NCBI GenBank assembly: GCA_003260075.1
Contig: QLIY01000515.1
Span: 1 to 64,000 of the forward strand
Length of the DNA: 64,000 nucleotides
Source of the DNA: Phallusia mammillata
Lineage: Eukaryota; Chordata; Ascidiacea; Phlebobranchia; Ascidiidae
Direction: 5' to 3'
Positions 47,555 to 57,779 of this stretch are shown here, in pieces (the first letter of the stretch is position 1; the number at the start of each line of letters is the position of its first letter). The position numbers were made by a program, and so were the translations under genes. The notes under the pieces are model-generated. The model worked only from the letters and a program-made list of their open reading frames with translations. It made no database searches and had not been told where the DNA came from.

Positions 47555-47990
47555 TTTAAAGCGGGTTTCGTAGCAAGCTGCGAGCGGTCAACCATAGCGT
47601 TTGTTACATGCGCGACTTTGCACAACTAAGGCTGTTTTTTAGTGAGCTATGTAAAGTTAACCATAGCGATAGTCACATGCGGGACTTTGTTCGCTTAAAA
47701 TGGGTTTTTTAACGCGCTTCGTTCAGTCAACAATAAACATATAAAGCGGGTTTCCTATCAATCTATGTGCAGTCAACTATAGCCCTTATTACAAACAAGA
47801 AGCGCGTTAGGAAACAGCATGCAAAAGGCACTTTGTCGCAAAAATATGACGATATTGTTATCAGCTAAAAGTGCACTTTTCCCCCCCCCCCCCCTTATTA
47901 CAAACAAGAAGCGCGTTAGGAAACAGCATGCAAAAGGCATTTTGTCGCAAAAATATGACGATATTGTTATCAGCTAAAAGTATACTTTTT
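47555..47990 (-). repeat. Minisatellite units and a duplication across a 14-C run (47881-47894)
   Basis: About three units of the 70-bp family in reverse orientation. The tail TTATTACAAACAAGAAGCGC through the following 90 bp is repeated after the C run. Confidence 0.8.
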
Positions 47991-48037
47991 AAACAATCAA
48001 CAAAATTTGTAGCTCTTCCAGCCGTCTTTATTGTAAT

Positions 48038-48092
48038 ATGCTGACGTTTCGATGCCCCATACGAGACACCTTCATCAGAGTAATGACATACA
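48038..48092 (-). ncRNA. Hammerhead ribozyme motif, Penelope-type
   Basis: Read on the minus strand: CTGATGA (48072-48078), a 6-bp stem II GGTGTC/GGCATC capped by TCGTATGG, GAAAC (48046-48050) and the cleavage triplet GTC (48043-48045). Stem I starts with T-A and C-G pairs. The bases ACGT at stem III are self-complementary, as in the dimeric hammerheads of Penelope-like elements. The flank ACAATAAAG..GGCTGGA resembles the flank of the second copy at 57.7 kb. No reverse-transcriptase frame is nearby. Confidence 0.8.
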
Positions 48093-48803
48093 ATGAAAAC
48101 ACGGAGTTGTTTATAACTTTTTAAACAATTTTTTCTGCACTTTATGTCATTTAACATTTTTGCGGTTTTTTGCCTTTGTTCATTAACTTTTGCCGTTCTA
48201 AATAACTTGTTAAGTTATAAACAAGATGCCGCTGCATTGAGCAACCAACTTCGATCAACCATGTCGTGCTTAGCTTTCCTTGTCTGGAATATCTCAAGGC
48301 TCCCTGCGTCGGCCCATGGACTGTCTATTCTGACACTTTGAAGCGTTTTCGATATTTCGTAATTAGATTAGAAACGATTGAAGTACAGTACTCGAATGGG
48401 TCAAAATTTGAATTTTGTTACTCATTTTGTTTCCATGAAATAGTTATAAGTTCCCTTCTTCATATCATTAGTTTCAAAATTTTGTTTTTTGTGATTGCAA
48501 ATTATTGATGAACATTAGGGTTCAGCATCCATAACTGGGATCAGCCCTGAAGCGTCTGTGCCGACCAGTGATCACGGCAAATTGTTGAATAATTTACCAA
48601 AGCTAAGTGATGTTTTTAACTCAAACTGCATTGTTTCAAATTGAGGTTATAAATCTTTTTTGAACTTATTATTAGAATTTGACAAATATAATTGAAGTAT
48701 ATTAACCTTCTTTTAGCAATAAGAGCTAGGGGCTAAAATCTGGTCATTCATTTATTTAGGTTTTTAAATGTAGGGTTTTAGTAATTAAATAGGCGTTCAT
48801 GAT
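48093..48803. other. Non-coding stretch with one dispersed-repeat end
   Basis: At 48531-48578 there is the block TAACTGGGATCAGCCCTGAA through GATCACGGCA, shared with 36869 and, inverted, with 51527-51575. Nothing else is recognised. Confidence 0.6.
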
Positions 48804-49262
48804 ATGGAAAATATCTCGCACCAGCCTAAACACATTAAAATTCAGGATAAACAGGATATTTTCTACGAAAAGGAACTTAAATCCGACATCAATAAAGTTT
48901 ACGACGACTCGCCGGAATTCGGTGTTCAAAATCCCGCCAAACATATTTCGAAGTCCCCCAACAGTGACGACGAATCGCTAGTTACATCAACAACTGAGGG
49001 AGATTACCAACACGCAAGGTAGGGAATATAATTTACCGTTGGCAGTGGTGGGATTCCAACCCATATCTTAAAATGTTGATTTTATGCTGACAATCACTTT
49101 TAAGACTGACTTTTAATAGAACATCATCCAGTGAAATTCAAAGCCCTGTTACGTCGTCAGGACGTCATCAACCTGCAATTCCACGTCAGCAAGGTCGGCC
49201 AGCCGGTCGAGTGACGTCACAAACGGAAACGGCAGCCGCAACAAGTACAACGTCATTTGGTA
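48804..49262 (+). CDS. First two exons of an unrecognised gene
   Basis: Exon 48804-49018 starts MENISHQPKHIKIQDKQ and is acidic and polar, ending GDYQHAR at a GTAGGG donor. Exon 49121-49260 follows an AATAG acceptor in matching phase (AG plus A gives Arg). It encodes a Ser/Thr/Pro/Gln-rich stretch with TSSSEIQSPVTSSGRHQP and RQQGRPAGRVTSQTETAA before a GTAAGT donor. No signal peptide, membrane helix or known domain is visible, and the segment looks disordered. It lies inside a 3-kb interval bounded by inverted copies of a dispersed repeat. Later exons were not found, so the product cannot be named. Confidence 0.5.
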
Positions 49263-50329
49263 AGTGAAGACAAAAATAATTTACATTTTGGGGCTTCTGG
49301 TAAAAAAGGAAACATTAATGTGAAAAAGTCAGCAGTTTGATGAATGCTTTTTTTCCTAAATATTGTCACTTTGGGTTAGGTACAACATATACTTTATGTT
49401 GTAAATGTTTAGCTAATCGGAACTTGGTGTTCTGACATTTGGTAACCTTGCTGTAGAGTGTAGTAGGAGACTGTGTAGCTTGATCAGTAGGTAGTGGGTT
49501 CAAACCCTATCTCAAAGTTTGTCTTTTCTGTAAATTTATTACATGCTGTGTGTGTGGGTTTATGCTAAGACTTTTCTTGCTTTGTATGAATGTATTACAT
49601 GCTGTGTATGTAGGTTTATGCTAAAGAAAACACGTTCACTATGAATTGCATAAAATTACAGTGTATTAATCAGATATAATGAAATCCAAAAAAGATAACT
49701 GTTAAACGAAACATTGATATATGCTGTGCCCCACAGACAGGCATCTATATATTGTTGTTAAACATGCGTTATGTGTATCTATAGCCGAGTGGTATGATAA
49801 TTTTTACATAGCATTTGCAAAACTTCCTGAAATTTGTGTCACGTTACAGTTCATATTTATTGTGACGAAAGATTTTTTCTATTGTACTTGAGTTGGAGTA
49901 TGTTTCGAACAGTTTATTGATTCACATTTGTGATTGAACTGGAAAATTTCTTTGGGATTAAAATAGATTTTCTATTTTTCCAAGTTGTTATTTTGCCACA
50001 AAAGTTTTTCTTGAAACCGCCGCATCACGCTATGTATTTGTAAAAGTAAAAATTATCCAATCGAAGCAGTCACCTCACATTTGCGATAAAACCGCCACGC
50101 CAAGATTTTTCTGTTTAACAAAACCACCACTTGACTTTGCTGCATCTGTGAAGTTGCGTTGTAGATCGCTGTAATACCCATGAACGTAATTATGGGTTGC
50201 AGGCGTATGCATAAGTGGCCCTTGGTGTAAGGTACTACTTTAAAATACATTTTGTGCTTGGAGTTGTAATAAGCTCGGAACATTATTTGTCGCTTTGGAG
50301 TTTTGTTACACTCACGGCAATTCACGCTA
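49263..50329. other. No further exon recognised
   Basis: Contains a tRNA B-box-like GTGGGTTCAAACCC near 49497, probably a SINE fragment, and a local repeat of CATGCTGTGTGTGTGGGTTT. Continuation of the preceding gene could not be identified. Confidence 0.4.
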
Positions 50330-50720
50330 AAAATGGGCTTACAAATGAGCTTCATGCAGTTGACTGTAGCGCTTGTTATATGCACGACTTTGCAAGTTCG
50401 TAGCAGGTTTCCTAAAGAGCTTTGTGTTGTCAACCACAGCGCTTGTTACATGCACGACTTTGCAAGTTCGAAGCGGGTTTCCTAACGAGCTTTGTGTTGT
50501 CAACCACAGCGCTTGTTATACATGCACGACTTTGCAAGTTCGAAGCGGGTTTCCTAACGAGCTTTCTGCAATCAACCATAACGCTTGTTACATACACGAC
50601 TTTGCAAATTTGAAGCAAGTTTCCTAACGAGCTTTGTGCAGTCAACAATAGCGCTTGTTACATGCACGACGTTGCAGGCTTAAAGTGAGTTTTTAACGAA
50701 TTTTCTGTAGTCAACTTTTC
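50330..50720 (-). repeat. Minisatellite cluster, reverse orientation
   Basis: Five to six well-preserved units, the cleanest copy in the window. Each contains TGCACGACTTTGCAAGTTCG, GCGGGTTTCCTAACGAGC and CAACCACAGCGCTTGTTA. The overlapping open frames here are artefacts of the repeat. Confidence 0.9.
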
Positions 50721-52280
50721 ACTTGTTCATAAAGGTATAAACACAAACTACCAACTAACATTTTTACTTTAACACGTAAACTATTTTTGTCATTTTTAAA
50801 AGGGTGGTGTATCGAGAAAATCATTGGTCGTTTAGTTGCGCCTAAAATGGCTTAAATTTGTCCAAATTGCCCTTTCCATGAAACACAGCAATCTAATATC
50901 AGTACCGCACCTCCGGCGGGCTCGCAACAGTTGACAAAAAAATCTCAAGACTTATTGCCATTACAAACTGACCCAAGCACGAAGCAGACTTAACTTCAGT
51001 CTGCAACTGGTATCTCCAGGAAAATTGCTAAAAATCCAACTAGATCTTAGGCATCGTCTCACCTTGCAGCTGCACTTGTGTTTACAAGTTATAGTTAAGC
51101 TAGTCCATGCGGTTTTAAGCCGAAGTTGCTCGCCGAGTGATAAATGTATTCAATGAAATCTATTGTAAACAGTCTTTACTTTAATAAGGTATTGATTGAT
51201 GGCGCTGCGGGTGACGTAACAAAAGCGATTTGTGACGTAATAATCGGTTTATCGCGGTTTGTTAATTGTGGAATGCTTTGATTGTCTCAAGTTTTTGGTT
51301 GTAATAAAAGGCTGAAATTTGGTAAAAAAATTATCATACTACGTAGCATTGTTTTATCCGTTAGTTATGACTTACTTAAACGACGAACATTTTGGAGTAA
51401 AATAGAGCCTGAGAACCTCCTGTTTAATTGATGATTTGCGAAAATTAACCATTAATTGTCCTTATAGCTCAATTAGATATCGTTTTTTTGCACTAGATTA
51501 AACCTAAAACACGTAAACAAAAATGTGCCGTGATTATTAGATTGCATAAACGCTTTATGGCTGATCCCAGTTACACATTTATGTTTATCTTAACTTAAAA
51601 TTAGAAGGAAAAAACATTTTACAGTGTTTTTCGCAAAATAATTCAAATTTTAAGATGATTGATTACACAAACGCACCAAGGCCGTTCCCTCGCCCTCTAT
51701 ATAAACACGAGTTGTTCCGCCAAGCAGTACTCATTAACTTCGGAAAAGTTAAACAGAATTTCAGCAGATTTTTCTGTAACTTGACACCTAGTAAAAGTCA
51801 GGTTGTTTTATGTTTGTGCGAACTTTTTCAGATTTTTTTGTCTTCGCAATATTATTATATGTAAACATTTTGATGAAAAAATGTTTAGGTTTAACTCCTT
51901 TTGTTTTGTACCGAAGCACGTTTCAAACCATTTTTTTCCTATAAATTGGAGGAACTGGCTTTTTCTAAACAATAATAATTATTATTATAAGATTACTGCT
52001 AAAATTTAGTAACAGTAATGTAATACAAATTGGATTTCAAATTTGCAAACTCGTAGTTAATGGTTAATTATAAGTTTATTGTTTTTATAATTTAAAAACT
52101 AAGCACCCATTCTTATTCACTACGTGTTTTGTTTTGTAATTTTCGATTTAATCTTGTCAGTTTTTGGTCCTTTTAGAAATTCTGCTGCAAATTTCGTTGC
52201 TTTTTTCAGCAAATCTAGGTTTCCGTTTTCGAAGCGAACTCTCTCTAGCAATGTAACGTCATCTTCTGTGCGTTAGTAAT

Positions 52281-52284
<4 letters not shown>
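50721..52284. other. Non-coding, one inverted repeat end
   Basis: 51527-51575 is the inverse of the block at 48531-48578. An open frame at 51655-51864 (MIDYTNAPRPFPRP) is the only coding-like stretch and has no recognisable domain. Confidence 0.4.

Positions 52285-52363
<79 letters not shown>
52285..52363. repeat. 79-nt poly-C run
   Basis: The longest C run in the window. Overlapping polyglycine frames on the minus strand are not genes. Probably an assembly gap filler. Confidence 0.7.
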
Positions 52364-52364
<1 letters not shown>

Positions 52365-53346
52365 CCGTGAAATTGGTAAATCGCGAGTTTTTCTCTCCGC
52401 GAAGAATCCCATAGAAATTTTTTTATTAATATTTGTTTGCAAAGTTTTCTGGAATCCTGCAAAAAAATTCGTTAGATTTTGTTTCAAAAAAGATCGTATT
52501 CAATAGACTTTGCTTATAACGGTGGCATTAAATCAAAAAGTCATTTGCTCAGTGAAGCTTATATATCTTATTGTATAGGTAAATCAGTTAATACAGGCGT
52601 ACATAGATATTTAAGTCGGAAAAGGGCTTAACAGTACTAATATCTAATTTTGTTTAATTTTGTTGCCACAAACAGTCTTAACCACCATAAAAAAATTGTA
52701 AATAAATTATTATTCAAAAACTTCAAATGTTTCGTATTTCACAATGCAAAACGCTATGCAAAAAAAAACTGGTTAATCAGAACAACCGATATTGGTATTT
52801 AGTTAACTAATTCGAATTGTCACTTTTATTATTGCAACTGTTGTACTCCATACAATTTTGTACTTCCCTATTTAGACAACAAATGTATCAGATACGCTTC
52901 GTTGGTTTCTGTTACGGTCTGTCGGTTTTAACCATCGCAAGTCTAAATTATTTCCCTAGAGGCTATGTTAGCCACCCTGGTATTAAATTTGCTGTCAAGC
53001 CGTTACCGGTATTACCAAGAAAAGTTGGTCATAAATGTAAAATTCTAAAATCTCGCGTGATAGAAAACGATATGTACTCTTCACACTATATTACAAATTG
53101 GTACATGACAATTTAAGCTTCATACCTTTTCCATGATATCATTTTGATACTTATGGCTGCTTCAAAATGACACGCCTACTGAAGTGCGTAAATTCCGTCA
53201 AATGAAACTGTTAGTTTTGTGTTCAAGAAAACAGGCATATATGGTTTGGTGTTCGTATTTGCAACTAAATAGCATTGCAGTTATGAAAAGATAGGGTGAT
53301 CCTAGTTACATATATTAATTTCATTTACAGGTTTCAAGTACAATTT
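52364..53346. other. Intergenic, no gene recognised
   Basis: An open frame of 99 codons at 52817-53116 has a hydrophobic start but no recognised domain or clear splice sites. Confidence 0.4.
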
Positions 53347-53593
53347 ATGTGGAGCTTTTACTGTTTGGTTACAGTTAAAACAATCGTGCAATTTCAAACT
53401 CTTGGTTGCGTTTTTTTATAATCCTTACAAAAAGCCTTTAAACTCCCAAAACGGCAAATGTAAACAAACTACATTTTTTGACGGTTTCTCTCCCCCCCCC
53501 CATGTGGAGCTTTTACTGTTTGGTTACAGTTAAAACAATCGTGCAATTTTAAACTCTTGGTTGCGTTTTTTTATAATCCTTGCCCCCCCCCCC
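53347..53593. repeat. About 80-bp duplication across a 10-C run, closed by an 11-C run
   Basis: TATGTGGAGCTTTTACTGTT onward recurs at 53502-53582. C runs at 53492-53501 and 53583-53593 bracket the second copy exactly, as if a small contig had been inserted between two gaps. Confidence 0.85.
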
Positions 53594-53789
53594 TTCATGT
53601 ATTATGTCTGCCGACGAGACATTAATTACTTTTAATAGCCGGCTGCTGCCGTCACAATGACCTTGCACTCGACCTTCACGTGCTTAGGCCTTTTTCCCGC
53701 GCAGTGTAAGCTTTAATTGTAGCTGTTATGTTGCCGGATTTGTAACAGTTTTTTTCTTCAGAAATCCGTTTTAGGAAATTGAGTCGTGC

Positions 53790-54012
53790 ATCTAAAATTG
53801 TTATGGTTGACTGCGTGAAACTTGCTTGGGAACCCGCCTTAAGCGTGCAAATTTGTGCATGCAACAGGCGCTATGGTTGACTGCGCAAAGCTCGTTTGGA
53901 AACTCACCTAAAATACAATGCATTTGATTTCTTTTTAAAGTTTTGACAAAAAATATAGCACTTGTTGCATGAACAAATTTGCACGCTTAAGGCGGGTTTC
54001 CTAACGAGCTTT
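53790..54012. repeat. Minisatellite units in inverted orientation
   Basis: Two plus-strand units (AAGCGTGCAAATTTGTGCAT) are followed by a minus-strand unit (AACAAATTTGCACGCTTAAG). Together they form an imperfect palindrome of about 200 bp. Confidence 0.75.
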
Positions 54013-54164
54013 ATGCAAAACACAAAATTACAACGCTTTTGATAATAATAATTCATTGACTATATATAGCTATAGGTGTTCTGTTAAGCATGGGCTAGAA
54101 GTTGTTTTTTGATGTAACAAGAACAAATTTAAGGAGTTTTATCCTTTATTTGTTGTCTGGTAAG

Positions 54165-54365
54165 TTAATAGCATTATAGTGTTTGCTTTGTGGCGACCAC
54201 CGGTATCGAAATCAAACGGATTTTTCTTGTTCCGTTTATCCTATTTGTAAATTTTTAGTAGCCCCCCCCCCCGTTAATAGCATTATAGTGTTTGCTTTGT
54301 GGCGACCACCGGTATCGAAAATCAAACGGATTTTTCTTGTTCCGTTTATCCTATTTGTAAACCTT
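54165..54365. repeat. About 95-bp duplication across an 11-C run (54262-54272)
   Basis: GTTAATAGCATTATAGTGTT to the end of TATTTGTAAA is repeated with a single-base indel and a few substitutions. Confidence 0.85.
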
Positions 54366-55344
54366 TAGTAGCAACTTTCGGTATTTTCGTCCAGATTAGT
54401 TCGGCTTCTGATGAAAGTGTCACGTTTTTGTTGGTTTCTTTGTTAAAGAATGTTGATGGACAACAATTCATTGGTCGTATAGTCGTAAGATTGTTGTTTC
54501 CAGTCCCACACCCAGCCTGAAACCTGCTACAAATCATTTAAATTCATCTTTAAACTAGTTGAAAAGATTTAAACTCTACAGAGTTGTAGAAAGCCTAAAT
54601 AGGGACCCAAACCTCGCTCTAATTCAAAAGCAGAAGCCCGAATCTCAAATTAAGTTGGAATAATACCTTTTATATATGCCCGAATTTTTAGAATTCGAAG
54701 ATGAAATCGGGATATATATATGCCTAGTGATATGTCAGGCGCGAATCAAGCCTGTTTTATTGAACCTGGAGCGTGAACGCGGCTCGAACCCTAACCGGAA
54801 AGCTTTGCCTGACTTATAAACTAAAACTACTACATAATTAAAAAACGTTCCAACTTAGACCTCAAAAGCAATCAAAATTTTACCTTCAGAACAAAGAATT
54901 TTTTCCACCAAGGATCGCATTACAAATTTGATTTTGCGGACTCCCTAGCATCACCTAACGGTAACCTCAATCGCGTGACATGGTGTGCTTATACTTTCGG
55001 CTGTTTATCGCTGCTTGAAATCCGTGGATTTAAAACCCTTTGTGTGTTGGCCTTACCACGAATCATTCCCTATCCGTCCTGATACACGAAAGTGTATATG
55101 GTCATAGGGTTGAACCGTTTTCTGTGCTAAGCGAAAATAATGTGTGGTTTATATGTTAAAATGTGTTTTTGTCACAAATATAACTTGTTTGCTTTTCTTT
55201 GTGAGACAGATTACCCGAACTTGTGGTCCATTTATCATTTAGATGTTTCTGTGCTCTGTCCCAAAATACTGGTGCAAACCCCACTTTTGACATCCAATAT
55301 TTCTACTATGGGTGTATAACCAAGTTTGAAGTTGGAACCAAAAT
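54366..55344. other. Intergenic, nothing recognised
   Basis: No gene or repeat that I can support. Confidence 0.5.
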
Positions 55345-55563
55345 GGCTGTAGGTTCTAATCCCATCTCTTGTTTTGGTTTCTGACAAGATTACTCAACAA
55401 TTTTGTAATATACAGATTTATTTCATTAAAAAAGCAACATTCTACCACCCCCCCCCCATGGCTGTAGGTTCTAATCCCATCTCTTGTTTTGGTTTCTGAC
55501 AAGATCACTCAACAATTTTGTAATATATAGATTTATTTCATTAAAAAGGCAACATTCTACCAA
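55345..55563. repeat. About 100-bp duplication across a 10-C run (55448-55457)
   Basis: ATGGCTGTAGGTTCTAATCC onward is repeated after the run. The unit contains a SINE-like GGTTCTAATCCCATC core. Confidence 0.85.
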
Positions 55564-55597
55564 ATAATTATATTCGAATAAGCTACCCCCCCCCCCA

Positions 55598-55745
55598 ATA
55601 GTACGCCAGGCGTGTTAAAGGCGTTATACCGAACCAGCCGATCACCAAGCATTTCCATTTTTTGAGTGTGCTGTAATCGCTGGTCGGATCGACGCTACAG
55701 GGTCCCAGCTATTAGTTTACATCTTAAGTTTCAAAAGATGCCCAA
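55598..55745. mobile_element. Copy of the GTACGCCAGGC-ended dispersed element
   Basis: Starts AGTACGCCAGGCGTGTTAAA and runs through TCGCTGGTCGGATCGACGCT and GGTCCCAGCT to CATCTTAAG. It matches the 36.8-37.0 kb element in reverse order. An 11-C run (55586-55596) lies directly before it. Confidence 0.65.
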
Positions 55746-57214
55746 TATCGAAGTGAAAAAACAGTAAAAGAATTAGGACTATACCAAAATTTTCATTCTA
55801 CTGATTCGTAGCAACGACTTTATCCATCCTCTATATTAGGTTTCTGGTGAATTTGGAATATGTAACTTATAATACACTAGGGACAACTGTTCATGTGTCC
55901 AAATACTCTTTAAATAGTCTATTTCGACGGACTAATAATGAGGCTAGCAGTTTTAAGGCCGACAAACGAATCGCATTTTGGTTTTTACACCATGGAGAGA
56001 AATATGACACAAACAAAGGTTTTCTTTTACAATTTCTAAATTTCATTCCTGAACTAATCCCATGGAATGGTAAACGGTCTACGCCGCCCTTGTGGGACCA
56101 AAAGGTTCTTCAGGTTACCAGTCTATCGCCTGCTTGAACTAAGACTCCTGTCTGTTTAGCTAAACAACACTGAATTATCTATGCTTGCTAGATAGTTTTT
56201 TTCCTGTTTTGTTTGTTACATGGAGTTTTAACACAGGAAAATGTTGGCATTTTTAGGCTAGGGTAACTTGTTTTTACGTTTAAACCGATATAAGTTTTCT
56301 GATTTAAAAAAATATATTATGGGTTGCAAGTCTTTAAAACTATTTCATAATTACCAACGTCGGTGTAAAAATGAAGCTGTTTTTCTGAAAAAAAGAGACA
56401 AATACAAACCGTTTTTGACTGAATCATTTGGTGCCAAATTAATTAATTGATTTGACGTTGTGTTTTTGGTAAAGGCACTTTTTTTCGTTTTGGGCCTTAC
56501 TTTAATTGTGAAAATAAAGATTTCGGAATATTCGTTTTCATGTTTAATAGATCATACGAATCTTTAGGGTCACAAATGTTTTGAAATTAAAATACTTCAA
56601 AAATAATTCAACTGTAATTGGGATTAACCAACAACACCTTAAATAATAACCTAAAAAATTCGACCTTTATTTGACCTCCATCGGTACATTACCCACAATA
56701 CATTTCTATCATCGGCACCGGTTGGCGCTCTGACATGCGTTTGTGACGTCACAAACGTGATTGAATACGTAGAGGCGGACCACCCATGTCGAATGAGCCA
56801 CAAGGCTGCCTCTGGCGAAAACCAAACTGTAACGCTTTGCCTAAATCTTCTCTTCTCAGCCAGTCGTTAAAATTCTGCCGTGCTCTTATGGCTTCAGAAA
56901 GTCATGCTTTTGTTTTTGGACTCCCCAATTGGAGTTTAAAGTTGATTGACACCAGTTTGTGTGTTGTGTTCGGTGCTAAGCTGTACATCTGTGTTAGATG
57001 AGTTTCACTGTTTAGTCTGAAAGCAGCGTACATAAAAAGTCAGTCTGTAATAAGTGTTCAGTCATTTGTTATTTGAGTATTGTGTATTTCAGCAAAATAC
57101 TGGCTGTCTGGGACACTAACAAAGCTATTCACATTTATTGGGCTCAAAGAATTTTGGTTTTAAATAAGTGTTCTCTCGAAAGAGAAGCATACTGTTTTGA
57201 GTCAGAAATAGTTT

Positions 57215-57215
<1 letters not shown>
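55746..57215. other. Intergenic, no gene recognised
   Basis: Open frames at 55847-56137 and 56786-57001 have no recognised domain. The second shares a short block (TTTGTTTTTGGACTCCCCAA) with the inverse of the MITE after receptor copy 2, so it is probably repeat-derived. Confidence 0.4.

Positions 57216-57277
<62 letters not shown>
57216..57277. repeat. 62-nt poly-C run
   Basis: Pure C in non-coding sequence; polyproline in one frame is not a gene. Probably an assembly gap filler. Confidence 0.7.
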
Positions 57278-57279
<2 letters not shown>

Positions 57280-57635
57280 AGATAGAATAGGAAAATCGTC
57301 TCTGATTTGCACTTAAGTAAAAAGAAACGTTTTTTTGTAATTCTTTGTACTAGCAATACTGATTAAAAAAAAAGTTTAACAAAAAAGAGTTTTTTTGAAA
57401 TGCTGTAAACTACGATTATCAAGTCACCATTTCCGTGATTTGTGACTGCAGTCTATGATGTCACAAACATGCCGTTGTTACTTCGCCTAGTGGAGCGTGT
57501 AATTTTTCGACATCGGCAATAGCAATTGAAAAATTATGTGTTTGAAATAGGTAATTTTTTTCATACATTTGTGCAAAATGCCCCACTGGTAAACACATAA
57601 TTTTCTAATCACATGTGGACATTTGCTATAGTTTG

Positions 57636-57779
57636 ACCAAGTATTGCTCATCCAGCAGTTTTGTAAAAGACAAATTTGTCTTGCAAGTTATGTCATTATC
57701 CTGATGAAGGCGTCTTGTATAGGACGTCGAAACGTCGATTGTTTACAATAAAACTGCTGGATGAGCAATACTTGGTCAT
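57636..57779 (+). ncRNA. Hammerhead ribozyme motif inside a 29-bp inverted repeat
   Basis: Plus strand: CTGATGA (57701-57707), stem II GGCGTC/GACGTC with loop TTGTATAG, GAAAC (57729-57733), cleavage triplet GTC (57734-57736). Stem I begins C-G, T-A, A-T. Relative to the copy at 48 kb, one stem II pair changes C-G to T-A and two stem I pairs swap, so base pairing is kept while sequence changes. The arms TGACCAAGTATTGCTCATCC (57636) and the inverse ending 57779 flank it. The structure fits a terminal repeat remnant of a Penelope-like element. Confidence 0.82.

Noticed and set aside
50330..50720. Regular repeats considered as a CRISPR array
   Set aside because: Units are contiguous diverged copies without unique spacers, in a eukaryotic intron-containing context.
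52259..52487. Two minus-strand open frames with long polyglycine
   Set aside because: They exist only because the 79-C run is open in every frame. No codon or splice evidence supports them.
53347..53593. Genuine tandem duplications or segmental amplification
   Set aside because: Copies are bracketed exactly by fixed-length C runs, which points to overlapping contig ends rather than biology.
56786..57001. 71-codon open frame as a small gene
   Set aside because: Shares a block with the MITE after receptor copy 2 and lacks splice or domain support.
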